From Cenococcum geophilum 1.58 (taxonomy: Eukaryota > Ascomycota > Dothideomycetes > Gloniales > Gloniaceae), in the NCBI GenBank assembly GCA_001692895.1, contig KV748258.1, forward strand, positions 558,001-622,000: 64,000 bases of DNA. Reading direction: 5' to 3'. A program made the position numbers and the translations under genes. The notes under the pieces were generated by a model, which was not told the DNA's origin, searched no databases, and saw only the letters and a list, made by a program, of their open reading frames with translations. The stretch's first letter is position 1, and each line of letters begins with the position of its first letter. Below are positions 1 through 11,538 of the stretch, in pieces.

Positions 1-141
1 ACCAATAACGACTACTTGAGTAGGTTATAGTAATGTTGGTTAATAGATATATATTAGAATGAGGAAGGGCGAGGAGCTTAAGACTCCTCGCCACGCTAGT
101 GCCGCGGCGTTACGTGACGACCGCTTGCCTTATTCCCAACA
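1..141 (-). repeat. 3' LTR of Copia copy A (truncated by window start)
   Basis: It matches the LTRs at 8384, 9079 and 17627. It contains the shared GC-rich hairpin (68-92) and ends ATTCCCAACA at 132-141. The terminal CCAACA pairs with the TGTTGG at the other end of this LTR family. Its first bases are missing from the window. Confidence 0.85.
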
Positions 142-355
142 CTAGCAACTCTTTTTTTATAGTTGCTATCTATATATAAATACTGCTTAACTAGCGTAAC
201 AAATATTAATCCTCTTTACTGACTATTGCCATTATAATATAAGTCTTACTGTTTTAAAACTTGCCTCTTAGCTTATAGTGCTTTCTTACTTAGGAGTCGT
301 GGGTAGATATTATATTAGGGCTGCTAAGGCGCTAGTTATAAGCGAGCTAATAGCG

Positions 356-380
356 ATTTTCTATACCGGGTATAGAAAAT
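356..380. other. Conserved hairpin in Copia 3' non-coding region (copy A)
   Basis: A near-perfect 25-bp inverted repeat, ATTTTCTATAC-CGG-GTATAGAAAAT, lies between the RNase H end and the 3' LTR on the minus strand. Copies B (9511-9535) and D (11539-11563) carry it at the same place. It may act in RNA 3'-end formation or packaging; that role is inference. Confidence 0.6.
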
Positions 381-429
381 CCTAATTGGCTGGTTAAAAT
401 TAGGGTCTGCAGAATATTATACTCCTACT

Positions 430-3400
430 CCCTTTTAACCTAACCTTTAACTTGTATATATAGAGTATTTATATTAATAAACGTTTCTAGAGCCTTGTTT
501 AGGTTTGCCTTTATTATTATATCTACTAGGTTATCTTAACTATTAATCTATTAAATCTTAAAGAGTTTTTGCCATTTATAGGATTAATAAAGTGCTATAA
601 TATTAATTATAAGGCGCTTTTCCTTTATAGTACTAAGTTTAACTAAACACTTATAGAGGGAATATAAGTTAGTATATACAATTATAGGGATAACGGGAAG
701 TTTAAGTCGATCTATAATTATCTTTAGGGTAGTTCCAATTATAATTGCTATATTAACTCCGCTAACTATTCCATATATCTTTAACACTAGAACGCTTTAA
801 ATAATACGCTTACTTTTAGTTAAGCTCTAATAGATAAGATTGCCGTAGATTATAAAGTTATTCTCTCTAGTAGATTCGTTCGCGATAATAATTTTATATT
901 CTAGCTAGGAGCTAAAATCTTTATTATTTATAAACGATCTATTAATAAATATAAAGAGCTTAGCGGTAGGAAGATTAATAGGTACGTAGAGTAGTCCCTA
1001 ATTAAGGTGGTTTATTTGCTAGAAAAGACGTTTATTTAGGGCAAGAATATTATCCTTAGTTAGTTCCTAGTGTTAGGCGGCAATAGAGAGATTAAATAAA
1101 GCCTTAGGTTAATAGATAGAAGCAATATAAGCTCTGCAAGCGCGTTACTCTATATATCCTTACTTTAGAGAATTAACGTTAATAACGTTAATCTTCTTAC
1201 CTTAACCCTTCTGGCGTAAAGTAATAGAATCCTTATTTAGGGAGAGGATATATCTATTAAAGAGTAATAGTGTTATTAAGTTAAGCTTTTCCTTTAGCTT
1301 TGCTATAAGATTTGCCTTTATTAGCTTATCTTCTTTAAGAGCTAAGAATTAATTATCTCCTAAGATAATTATATTATTAGTTTATATGCCGATAATTCTA
1401 AATAAAGTTCCTGTAGTTATAATAAGGAAGCAGGGATCGAATATAGAAGTAGTTATTAAAAGTTTCTCTTTATAATGCTTACTATAGGTAGCCTACTAGT
1501 AAGTTTCTACCTTTGCAATTCTATATAATAGCTTAAGTATAACTATAATTATATCTTTAGGATACTAGTGGCGAATTTGCTCTAGAAGGTATGCTAATAT
1601 TAAGCGCTAAAGGTGCGTCTCTAATTAGGTATAGGCTTAAGTAATATCTTATAAATAGACCGCCATTCTATTCTTTATTAAGGAGGGAGCTAGCGCAATA
1701 ATAACTCGCTAACTAGCTCGTTAAATTATAGGAGATTGCGTAAGAATTACCTCCTTACTATTATTGTTATAACCTTAAATAATAAGCCTTAATTTCTTAA
1801 ATAGGGTATTAGTAGCTTTACTTTTAATCTTATTAACTATTCTTAACTTAAAGATGCAAACTTTATTAAACTTAGTAGGGTTATACTTTTTAAATTTAAA
1901 GACTCCTCTTATAATAAGGCTATCGATCTTCTACTTATTAGATGCTTAGAAAGGAGCTTTAGGGGTTATAATATAACCTTCCTTTTAGAGCTGTTTTGCG
2001 AGCTTAAAGTTAGCCTTCTCCTTAGCTGTTATAAAGGCTATTAATAACTTAACTCTATTCTTAATAGCGGCAATAAATTACTCTTTAAAATTAATAAGAT
2101 ATTAGCGATTTTGTAATCCCTTTAGGCGACCTCTACCGTGTCGTGGTTACGGTACATCTACTGCAATTATATTAGAATTGTAGTCGCCTTTTAGAGCACG
2201 TTAATCGTGGTTCTCCTCTAAGGCATCTTTTAGGGCATCCTATAAAGGCTTAAACTTATTATCTTTATAGTAAGGCTTAATAACAGTTAAATGGAATTAA
2301 GTAGGTCTGTAAGGCATCTAAATAGTATAAGTTTAACTATTAATTACAATAANTTAATATAGGCCTAACTATTCTCCCTTTTTACGCTATACGCGTACCT
2401 TAGACTAGAGTAGCAGATTAAGCGTAGTTAAGGTATTTAGGCCATTTCTTATTCCTAATGCGTCGTTAACCTAGCGTATGGCGTAAAGATATTACACCTC
2501 CTTTATTGCCTTATAAATAGCCTCAGCTTATTATATAACGGAGGGAGATAGTAAAGACTTATTAGTTATTTAAGGGTAGGCGCTAAAGACTAGTAATATA
2601 GGTATAAGTCCATCTAGGCTAGCGGAATTATTAATGGCTTTAATAGCTATTTATAAGGTAAGTTTTTCGCTAGCGTCCTCTAGTTTTAAAAAGATAATCT
2701 TATATACGCGGCGTAATAGCGCGTAATATTATTCTACTTTTTTAATACTATTATATACCTTAATAGGGACTTCCTTAACCTTAATTACTATTACCTTTAT
2801 CTATTATTAAAACTCTATAGATAAGAAGTTCTTTCCTATATTATAGACGATTTAATTAGGGGGTCCTAGGTAGATATTAATCTAGTATAGTTAAAGGGTA
2901 TCCTATATATTCCTAGCTAATATATCCCTTAGGAAACGTACAGCTTAAAAGGAGGTTAAGAAGTTAATAACTTAGAGTACTAGCTTGCCGCTAAGATATA
3001 TAACGTTATATAAGCTTTACAGTATATAGGAATTAAACGAGCAACTTGATTGTAAATCTATGGAAATTAAGTGGTATAAATACATGAAAGTAGACCCCTA
3101 ACTCCGGAGCCTATAACTTATATTAAACGTATCCGAGATATACGAGGGTAGTGCTAACGTAGGTGAAATAGGGTAATATGCAAGGTCCGGTAGTCGGTTA
3201 CACGTTAACAATAATACAGAAGTTAAAGTCGTAGTTATTTTTAAGGGTGAACTTAAATCGGCTAGGGGACTTTTAGTTCATTTAGTAGTAATAGCAGTAC
3301 TTTATAAGATACTTAATCGCCTTAACCTCGACTTTATAGCCTGCTCGCTAAAAAAACCCTAAGCAATTAGTAAATGGATAGGTAGCTAAAATGACGGTAT

Positions 3401-3880
3401 AGTTAACGTAATTCTAGCTTAGTTAAGTAGCTTTAAGTAATACTCTTTTCTAGTTAATAAAGGAGTAACTAGGGGTAACCCTACTTGCGTATAATAGGTA
3501 CCTAATTATCTCCCTAAACGAGTATATTCTTAAGGTTATTAAGCTTAACGCCTAATTTATTTATATCTCCGATGTAAAATAGAAACGGAGTATTTATAGG
3601 AATAACGTGGAAAGTAATATACCCTAAGGGGGTATAGACCCTAATTATGCTAAGAGATATTGTAGTACCCTTGTTAAAACAAATCGTATATTGGCCTGCC
3701 GTTAAATAGTTAATCTAAACAGAGCTATTAATCTGCTAAAGAGTTTAAACTTAAGGTTCTCCTGCTATAGATACTCCTACGGCTCTAGTATCTGGTATAA
3801 TACTATAGAAGATGTTCGCTAAGTATTTATTGTTAAAGGAGAATGCGGAACTCTCCTTTAGCTTATTAAAGATATCTAAC
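430..3880 (-). pseudogene. Copia Pol, copy A: protease, integrase, reverse transcriptase, RNase H
   Basis: The longest open piece (787-584) reads as fungal Copia RNase H, with a segment like PIIVYTNLYSLYKCLVKL followed by EKRLIINI. The reverse transcriptase lies at about 2030-1060. Its catalytic Asp pair is changed to Asn-Asn at 1378-1373, just after a GI*T segment where Copia relatives have GMQT. Integrase lies at about 3330-2330 and protease at about 3870-3560; both were placed by alignment with copy B, where motifs are clearer. Stops replace Gln or Trp throughout. It encoded the enzymes for retrotransposition and is now inactive. Boundaries between domains are approximate. Confidence 0.8.
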
Positions 3881-3889
3881 TTCGTAATT

Positions 3890-4125
3890 ATTAGGAAAAT
3901 TTTTTTTGGCCACGTTGTTGCAAGCGAAAATCGGGGTCTGCAAAACCTACGTAAGTCGCAATTTTAGTAATTTGCGGGCAATTTACAGCAATTTGCTACA
4001 AACACACAGGCTACCTATGTACGCGCCTGGCCTATCTATGTGTTTGTAGCAAATTGCTAAAATTGCGACTTACGCAGACCCCGATTTTCGCTTGCAATAA
4101 TATACCTAAATTTTTTTTCCTAATG
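3890..4125. repeat. Foldback (palindromic) MITE-like element
   Basis: Two arms are reverse complements around a short centre near 4015. The clearest matches are a 23-bp arm, TTGCAAGCGAAAATCGGGGT and following bases (about 3928) against its complement ending at about 4096, and TTTGCTACAAACACACA against TGTGTTTGTAGCAAA. The outermost ends are ATTAGGAAAA and TTTTCCTAAT. Confidence 0.75.
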
Positions 4126-4460
4126 TAGAGGCTCTGTACAAGGCTCTATATAAAGCTCTGTATAAGGCTTTATATAAAGCTCTACACGAAGCTCTGTATA
4201 AAGCTTTATATAAAGCTTTATACGAAGCTCTATATAAAGCTCTATATAAAGCTTTATATAAGGCTCTATAGGCTCTATATAAAGCTCTGCGTACTAAGGC
4301 TCTATATAAGGCTCTATATAAAGCTCTATATAAAGCTCTATACAAAGCTCTATATAAAGCTCTATATAATACTCTATACGAAGCTCTACACGATACTCTA
4401 TATAAAGCTTTATACGAGGCTCTACGGGCTTTATATAAAGCTCTATATAAAGCCTTTATA
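4126..4460. repeat. 12-bp minisatellite (consensus AGCTCTATATAA)
   Basis: About 27 units of 12 bp vary around AGCTCTATATAA, including GGCTCTGTACAA and AGCTCTACACGA. Because the unit is a multiple of three, the minus strand reads as a 4-residue repeat (Leu-Tyr-Arg/Lys-Ala) over 4345-4106. I regard that frame as a by-product of the repeat and not as a gene. Confidence 0.9.
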
Positions 4461-4599
4461 TATATACGCGATATACTACTATTAGGTCCCCGCTATATTC
4501 CTAATAGCCTCTATATATATCTTTACTAAGTATACCCCTATATATACCTAGGTAGCTATCTTATTTTTTACCTTTTTTTATATCCTCCCTACCTAGGAA

Positions 4600-5590
4600 G
4601 ACACTAGAACAATAGCTAGTAGACAACCGTTACTAAAGCTAGACAACTATCGCCAAAGCTAAACAATTGTTACTAGAGCTAGATAACCGTCGTTAGAGCT
4701 AAACAACCGTTACTAGAGCTAGATAACCGTCGCTAGAGCTAGACAACCGTTATTAGAGCTAGACGGCCGTCGTTAGAGCTAGACAACCGTTATTAGAGCT
4801 AGACAACCGTCGCCGGAGCTAGATAACCGTCGCTAGAGCTAGATAACCGTTAGAGCTAGACGACCGTTAGAGCTAGATAACCGTCGTTAGAGCTAGACAA
4901 CTGTCGCTAAAGCTAAATAACCGTCGTTAAAGCTAGATAACCGTTACTAGAGCTAGATAACCGTTGCCAGAGCTAGACAACTATTGTTAGAGCTAGACAA
5001 CCGTTATTAGAGCTAGACGACCGTTGTTAAAGCTAGACAACCGTCGCTAGAGCTAGATAACCGTCGCTAAAGCTAGATAACTATTAGAGCTAGACGACCG
5101 TTGGAGCTAGATAACTATTATTAAAGCTAGACGACTGTTACCAGAGCTAAATAACCGTCGTTAGAGCTAGATAACCGTTGCTAAAGCTAGATAACCGTCG
5201 CTAAAGCTAGATAACTGTCGTTAGAGCTAAATAACCGCCGTTAGAGCTAGACAACTGTCGCTAAAGCTAGATAACCGTCGCTAAAGCTAAACAACCGTTA
5301 GAGATAGATAACCGTTAGAGCTAAATAACCATTATTAGAGCTAGACAACCGTTGCTAGAGCTAGATAACTGTTATTAGAGCTAAATAACTGTCGCTAGAG
5401 CTAGATAACTGTCGCCAGAGCTAGATAACCGTCGTTAAAGCTAGACAACCGTCGTTAGAGCTAGATAACCGTTACTAGAGCTAGATAACCGTCGCCAGAG
5501 CTAGACAACTATCGCTAGAGCTAGGTAACCGTCGCTAGAGCTAAATAACTGTCATTACCGCTATATAACCGTCGCTAGAGCTATATAATA
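4600..5590. repeat. 20-bp minisatellite (AGAGCTAGATAACCGTCGCT-like)
   Basis: Roughly 50 tandem units of 20 bp keep GAGCTAGA and ACCGT, with a variable CGCT/TATT/CGTT end. Some units are shortened to about 14 bp (for example near 4850, 5085 and 5300). Unit-to-unit variation is mainly C/T and A/G, as expected from RIP on top of array growth. Confidence 0.92.
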
Positions 5591-5649
5591 ACCGTTTAAA
5601 TAACTAGCTAGCAAATACAATAAACGATTTAATTAATTAATCGAATTAA

Positions 5650-5875
5650 GGTAATATAGATAGGTAGGTATAGATAGGTAGGTACAAATAGGTAAGTATA
5701 GATGGGTAGGTATAGACAGATAGATAGATAGGTAGGTAGGTAAGTAGGTAGGCAAGTAGGCAGGCAGGTAGGTAGGTAGGTAGGTAGGTAGGTAGGTAGG
5801 TAGGTAGGTAGGTAGGTAGGTAAGTAGGTAGGTAGGTAGGTAGGTAGGTAGGTAGGTAAATAGGTAGGTAGATAA
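5650..5875. repeat. (TAGG)n tetranucleotide tract
   Basis: A long run of GGTA/TAGG units is nearly perfect from about 5765 to 5860, with interrupted 8- to 12-bp variants (GGTATAGATA) before it. Confidence 0.95.
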
Positions 5876-6287
5876 TTTAAAGCCTTCGTAAGAGGCTTCC
5901 CTCTTAATACCTAAAGTAGATAGCTCTACATTTTATATAGTTATAATATAAATATATTTAAAAGTATATTATAGAAATCTATAGGAATATATAATAATTT
6001 GGTTATTATATAATATAATTATAATTTATATATTATAATTTGTATAGTTATTATAATTTATACAGTTTTTATAATTTGTATAGTTTGCGCGCTATTTATT
6101 TATAGGGTAGCGTTTTGCCGCAATTTGCTATTAGGTGCTGCGATTTTGTTGCAATTTACTATTAGGTGCTGCAATTTTATTATAAAACATACGTTTTGCG
6201 TAAATTGCTATCAACTATATACGTCTGCCGCGATCGTATAGTTTGTGGCAATTTGCCGCAAACCGCAATAATGACCCTAAAAAAAAA
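5876..6287. other. AT-rich right part of the insertion, no gene seen
   Basis: There are runs of ATATAATTATAATTTATA and then repeated TTTGC(C/G)GCAATTTGC motifs near 6115-6275. The latter echo the left foldback arms. No coding region is visible. Confidence 0.6.
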
Positions 6288-6296
6288 ATCCTGATG

Positions 6297-8002
6297 ATAG
6301 AATGGAGTATAGATTAGTTATTAAGAATAGAGACGGTTTATGTACTATCTACCTTACTATACTTAGTAAAGTATTAGTTAGGTAAGTAGTCCTTAATTTC
6401 TATATCTATAAGGAGCTATTCGGCCTTATTAACCTTACCCTTAAGATCTTTTACGCCTTTATATTAAACTAAAAAGCTTTAGAAGTAGGCCGTAATAGCC
6501 TTATAATTTCTAATATTTCTTATACTCTAGCGAAACTTATTATATGCCTCCTTTTATTTATTAAAAAAATACCTAGTTAACTAGCAATTTGGTTTTTTAT
6601 AAATATAGTACTTCTTTTAGCGATTACTTTAAAATAAACCTCTATAAGGACCTCTACCTTTACCTTATAGTTATTAATTATACCCTCTACTATATTACCT
6701 ACTACGGCTACTATATATTTAATTAGTCTAGTTATAGTCGTATTAGTTAGCCGGGTTAGCCAGGTCAATTAAAGCAGACTAGAGTTAGGTATTAAATTAC
6801 TATACTTCTTAAGAGTATAGAGCGGTGCTAATAGAAGATCTTAATTAAGTATATATTCCTTCGTAAGTATTTACAGGATTAAAGAGAGTAAGGTTATATT
6901 CTTTAACGCCTTAGCATACGCTAATAACTTAATTATATAGGCTAAAATCCTCTTAAGATAATTTGGATAAACTACGCTAAATTATTTAAAGTCAATTAAA
7001 GAGCTTTTAAAGATAATTAAGCTGAGGGACACCTAGGTTTATAGTAATAATCCTTAAAAAGGTAGTCTCTCTCTATTTTAATATATACTGCTACTTATTC
7101 TCTTTTATTTTAAAGTGGTATCTTAACTTATATATTATGCGGTTAAAATTATATCCTTTTCCTACCAAATAATTATAATAGAAGGTACTAGCTCGGCCCT
7201 TAAGCATAACGGAATAGGCGTTATAGTATTAATTAGACTCTATTTCTACCTTCTAGCAACAGTTATAAAAGATACGTAGTTTTAAATTAAGAATATTATA
7301 TAATTCCCTACTAAACTTCTTCTCTTAATCTAAATAGAGCTTTGCAAGCTCTATAAGCAATTTTAAACTACCTCTAATTTAAGGTTAAGATAGAGGAGGT
7401 AGGGTTTATATTATAGGCTGCCGTAGGGACGTAGGTCTGGTCGGTGGAGTCTAAAGGTTATTAAATCGCGAAGTAATGGGATCCTATGCCTGCTTTCATT
7501 AGGGTATAGTATCTGAAGTTAAAGTTATAGGTTAGATTAGATATAGAGGAGTTAAAGGCGGAGGTAGATTTGTCTTTAGAGGTATATTACTTAAATTCTA
7601 TTATAAGTTAAGCTTCCTTATAGTGCGTAGTTAGTGCTTAACCTCTTATTAAGTCTATTTATGCTCTTCTTTTACGTTAATAACCTGCTCCTAAATATTA
7701 TCTTTAATAGTACCCCTATCTATAGGTACAAAGACTCTATACTCTTATAAGAAGTTACGGAAGTCTTATATAATATCCTTCTTTATAGGAGTTTATGTTC
7801 CCTTTATCTATCTAATAAAGTCCTCCCTTATATAGTACTATAGCATAGTGTCATTATATTCGCTATCTTTATAGTATGCTATACGGTATAATAAGAATCC
7901 GTTTAAGTCTTGCTGCTTAATATCTTTAAGGTTAGTTATATCAGTATTCTATATCTCTAGGTTAATGTCGTCCTCATACTTCTTTAGGTAGGTTAACGCC
8001 AT
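6297..8002 (-). pseudogene. Copia Gag, copy A
   Basis: The start ATG at 8002-8000 begins MALTYLKKYEDDINLEI, followed by a stop at an expected Gln codon. The same opening is conserved in copies B (17231) and D (13128). The C-terminal part, upstream of the insertion, includes the degenerate zinc knuckle near 6620-6560, better seen in copy B. Gag would form the cytoplasmic virus-like particle and bind element RNA. Many Gln-to-stop changes make it non-functional. Confidence 0.75.
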
Positions 8003-8383
8003 AATAGCTGTTATTAAAGGTTATTTAACGTATAATTAGGTAGTAATTATAATCCTATAGTCTGCGAAGGTACACGGAGGGTATTAAGGTGGTTATTTAA
8101 TGCGTTCTAGACGTTAACTTAGGACTTTAGGTTTAGTAACACTTCTAACCTAAAGTACTTAACTAAGTCTTCGTAAACGCGGTTATTCTATATAATAGAC
8201 GCAACTTAGTATCTCCTAGTACTTAGTAACACTTCTATTACTAGTTTTCCGCAAGTTTAAGGTAGTATAGTATCGCCGGGATCTATTCCATATAAGTGCA
8301 TATAGCACCCCTATACGAGACTATCTCTTCTATTTAAAAACCTAGCTACTCTATAGTTAACTGTGTATTTAACTACTAATTAG

Positions 8384-8546
8384 TATTAGTTATATAGGGT
8401 GACTCACCAATAACAACTACTTAAGTAGGTTATAGTAATATTAGTTAATAGATATATATTAGAATAAGAAAGGGCGAGGAGCTTAAGACTCCTCGCCACG
8501 CTAGTGCCGCGGCGTTACATAATGACCGCTTACCTTATTCCTAATA
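8384..8546 (-). repeat. 5' LTR of Copia copy A
   Basis: It starts TATTAGTTATATAGGG (a RIP-mutated form of the TGTTGGTTACATAGGG seen at 9079) and ends CCTAATA. The hairpin is at 8473-8497. It is about 163 bp. Its left neighbour, ACTAATTAG, is shared with the equivalent junctions of B and D. Confidence 0.85.
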
Positions 8547-9073
8547 GTAATAAGTATAAGAAGAATATATATATATATAAATATTAAAGATAGTAACTAG
8601 GATATATCTAGCTTATATTAAGAGTATTATAAAAAATATATAATTCTAAATACCAGCTATAATAATCTACTAATGCCTTTTCTTTAACGCTAGTAATAAG
8701 TAGAATTCTATAATATAACTAGGCTTAATATTAATTATATAAACTAGATCTCTAGTAGTAAAAAGACTTATATTTAGTTAAAAGATACTAAAATATCCTA
8801 TATCCTCTAAGTATAGAATTAAATATATTATAGATTTATCTAATCTAAAGATATATAATAAGAATATTACTAAGATATATAAAAATATAAAAGACTATAT
8901 CCTAGATATATCCTAGATATATCCTATATATAACTTAGTTCTAATATTAATAGATATAATATTTATATATATTAAGGAATAAAATAAGTATAATATATAC
9001 TCTTTTTAGCCTTTAAAGTGCTTTAGAAAATAGATACTCTATATAGGCGTATTTTATTATAGATATTTATACC
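8547..9073. other. AT-rich spacer between Copia copies
   Basis: Very AT-rich sequence rich in ATATA, with no coding region. I see no match to the Copia interior. It is probably older host or RIP-mutated intergenic DNA that was the target for copy B. Confidence 0.5.
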
Positions 9074-9078
9074 CTTAG
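9074..9078. repeat. Target-site duplication CTTAG, left side of Copia B
   Basis: CTTAG directly precedes TGTTGG of the left LTR and recurs directly after the right LTR at 17816-17820. A 5-bp duplication is typical of Copia integration. Confidence 0.9.
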
Positions 9079-9287
9079 TGTTGGTTACATAGGGTGACTC
9101 ACCAATAACGACTACTCGAGTAGGGTTACAGTGATGTTTGTTAATAAAGCTTATAAATTAGAAAAGAGGAAGGGCGAGGAGCTTAAGGCTCCTCGCCACG
9201 CTAGTGTCGCGGCAACACGTAATAGTAACTTGCCATCACGTGACAGCAATTTACCGTACGTGATGGCAAATTGCCTCATTCCCAACA
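9079..9287 (-). repeat. 3' LTR of Copia copy B
   Basis: TGTTGGTTACATAGGGTG opens and ATTCCCAACA closes it, 209 bp. It is about 20 bp longer than its partner (189 bp) because a CACGTGATGGCAA-like segment near the right end is duplicated. It contains the palindrome CTACTCGAGTAG and the hairpin at 9173-9197. Confidence 0.9.
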
Positions 9288-9510
9288 CTGGCAACTCTTC
9301 TTTTATAGTTGCCCTCTATATATAAATACTGCTTAACTATTATAATAAATATAGATCCTCCTTACTTACTATTACTATTATAATATAAGTCTCGCTATCC
9401 CAAAATTTGCCTCTTAGCACGTGGTGCTTTCTTACTAAGGAGTTGTAGGTAAACATTGTGTTAGGGCCATTAGGGCCGCTAAGGCGCTAGCTATAAGCAA
9501 GCCAATAGCG

Positions 9511-9535
9511 ATTTTCTATATTGGGTATAGAAAAT
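9511..9535. other. Conserved hairpin in Copia 3' non-coding region (copy B)
   Basis: Same position as 356-380. The sequence is ATTTTCTATAT-TGG-GTATAGAAAAT, so one C-G pair has become T-G. Confidence 0.6.
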
Positions 9536-9689
9536 CCTAATTAGCTAGTTAAAATTAGGGTCTATAAAGCGTTATACTTTTACTCCCTTTTAACCTAACC
9601 TTTAACTTATACGCGTAAAGTATTTATATTAACAAACGCTTCTAGAGCCTTGTTTAGGTTTACCTTTATTATTATATCTACTAGGTTAT

Positions 9690-11136
9690 CTTAACCGTTA
9701 ATCCATTAAATCTTAAAGAGTTCTTACTATTTATAGGATTAATAAAGTGCTATAATATTAATTATAAGGCGCTTCTCCTTTATAGTACTAAGCTTAACTA
9801 ANNACTTATAGAGGGANNATAANTNNGTNTATANAATTATAGGGATAANNGGAAGTTTNAGTNNATCTATAATTATCTTTAGGGTAGTTCCAATTGCAAT
9901 TGCTATATTAACTCCGCTAACTATTCTATATATCTCTAACGCTAGAACGCTTTAAGTAACGCGCTTACTCTTAGTTAAGCTCTAATAGATAAAATTGCTA
10001 TAGATTATAAAGTCATTCTCTCCGGTAGATTCGTTCGCGATAATAATCTTATATCCTAGCTAGGAGCTAAAATCTTTATTATTTATAAACGATCTATTAA
10101 TAAATATAAAGAGCTTAGCGGTAGGAAGATTAATAGGCATGTAGAGTAGTCCCCAGTCGAGATAGTTTATTTACTAGGAGAGATACTTATTTAGGGCAAA
10201 GATATTATCCTTAGTTAGTTCCTGGTATTAAGCGGCAATAAAGAGATTAAATAAAGCCTCGGGTTAACAGATAGAAGCGATATAAGCTTTATAAGCGCGT
10301 TGCTCTATATATCCTTATTTTAGAGAATTAATATTAATAACGTCGATCTTCTTGCCTTAACCCTTCTGGCATAAAGTAATGGAATCCTTATTTAGGGAGA
10401 GGACACATCCATTAAAAAGTAATAGTGTTATTAAATTAAGCTTTTCCTTTAGCTTTGCTATAAGATTTGCCTTTACTAGCTTATCTTCTTTAAGAGCTAA
10501 GAATTGGTTATCTCCTAAGATAATTATATTGTTAGTTTATATACCAACAATTCCAAATAGAGTTCCTGTAGTTATAATAGGGAAGTATGGATTAAATATA
10601 GAAGTAGTTATTAAAAGCTTCTCTTTATAGTGCTTACTATAGGTAGCCTACTAGTAAGTTCCTACCTCTGCAATTCCATACAATAGCTTAAGTATAACCA
10701 TAATCGTATCTTCGGAATATTGGTGGCGAATTTACTCTAGAAGGTATACTAATATTAAGCACTAAAGGTACGTCTCTAATTAGGTATAGGCCTAAGTAAT
10801 ATCTCGCAGATAGACCGCTATTTTATTCTTTATTAGGGAGGGAGCTAGTGTAATAATAACTCGCTAACTAGCTTGTTAAATCGTAGGAGATTATATAAGA
10901 ATTACCTCCTTACTATTATCATTATAGCCTTAGATAATAAGCCTTGATTTCTTAAATAGGGCGTTAATAGCTTTACCTTTAATCTTATTAACTATTCTTA
11001 ACTTAAAGATGCGAACTTTATTAAACTTAATAGGGTTATACTTCTTAAACTTAAAAACTCCTCTTATAATAAGACCATCGATCTCTTACTTATTAGATAC
11101 TTAAAAAGGAGCTCCTAAAGTTATAATACGACCTTT
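9690..11136 (-). pseudogene. Copia Pol, copy B: reverse transcriptase and RNase H part
   Basis: The minus strand reads through a clear Copia reverse transcriptase: KSRLIIQGYND near 10960, then SPTIQQAS, LRDITQAYTQ, LLYGIAE and finally FGIVGI*TNN at about 10560-10528. In intact relatives the last motif is FGIVGMQTDD, so both catalytic Asp are Asn (10533-10528). RNase H follows leftward to about 9690, with N-containing sequence at 9802-9864. Most interruptions are TAA/TAG at Gln or Trp. The right end of this part is the insertion site of element D. Confidence 0.85.
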
Positions 11137-11141
11137 CTTTT
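11137..11141. repeat. Target-site duplication CTTTT, left side of element D
   Basis: CTTTT at 11137-11141 recurs at 13782-13786, exactly flanking the TGTTGG...CCCGACA element. Confidence 0.88.
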
Positions 11142-11325
11142 TGTTGGAATCACCAGGGATACCTATTCGAATAGGCCAGAATCGTAGTCAACTAGTCTTT
11201 GCTAGTTAATATGATGATGTTGGATTGGAATAAGGAAGAAGGGTGAGGAAGGGTGAGGAGCTTAAGGCTTCTTGCCACGCTAGTGCCGCGGCGTCACATA
11301 ATGACCGCTTGCCTTATTCCCGATA
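11142..11325 (-). repeat. 3' LTR of element D
   Basis: It opens TGTTGGAATCACCAGGGATA and closes ATTCCCGATA. It contains GGAAGAAGGGTGAGGAAGGG and a degraded form of the family hairpin. It pairs with 13598-13781. Confidence 0.9.
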
Positions 11326-11538
11326 CTGGCAACTCTTTTTTTATGGTTGCCATCTATATACAAATACTGCTTGACTAGCGTAACAAATATTAATTCTCCT
11401 TACTTACTATTGCTATCGTAATATAAGTCTCGCTATCCTAAAATTTGCCTTTTAGTACGTGGTGCTTTCTTACTTAAAGTCGTGGGTGGATATTATATTA
11501 GGGCCGCTAAGGCGCTAGTTATAAGCGAGCCAATAGCG

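Larger units (their letters stand above)
3888..6296. mobile_element. 2.4-kb satellite-bearing insertion in Copia copy A
   Basis: Comparison with copy B (continuous at about 15480) shows extra DNA here. The left end (ATTAGGAAAATTTTTTTTGG) and the reverse complement of the right end (ATCAGGATTTTTTTTTTAGG) are similar, and similarity continues inward to TTGTTGC/TTATTGC, giving imperfect terminal inverted repeats of about 34 bp. Inside are a foldback (3890-4125), a 12-bp array, a 20-bp array, a tetranucleotide tract and AT-rich DNA with more short inverted repeats. There is no coding potential beyond repeat-encoded frames. It is best read as a non-autonomous DNA element, or a composite of two related short elements with satellite between them. 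The target duplication is unclear (possibly TA). Confidence 0.6.
1..8546 (-). mobile_element. Copia-type LTR retrotransposon, copy A (RIP-degraded, interrupted)
   Basis: This is a Ty1/Copia-class element read on the minus strand. The 5' LTR is at the right (8384-8546) and the 3' LTR is at the left, cut by the window edge (1-141). Minus-strand order is Gag, CCHC knuckle, protease, integrase, reverse transcriptase, RNase H, as expected for Copia. A T-rich stretch right after the left LTR (about 151-158) would be the polypurine tract on the minus strand. Every domain carries TAA/TAG stops at Gln or Trp positions, which indicates RIP. A 2.4-kb unrelated insertion (3888-6296) separates the Gag part from the protease part. 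It aligns along its length with copy B. No target duplication can be checked because the left end lies outside the window. Confidence 0.9.

Noticed and set aside
4106..4345. 79-codon minus-strand frame of Leu-Tyr-Arg-Ala repeats
   Set aside because: Entirely produced by the 12-bp minisatellite; no start context or non-repeat protein sequence.
10379..10630. 83-codon plus-strand frame
   Set aside because: Antisense shadow of the Copia reverse transcriptase.
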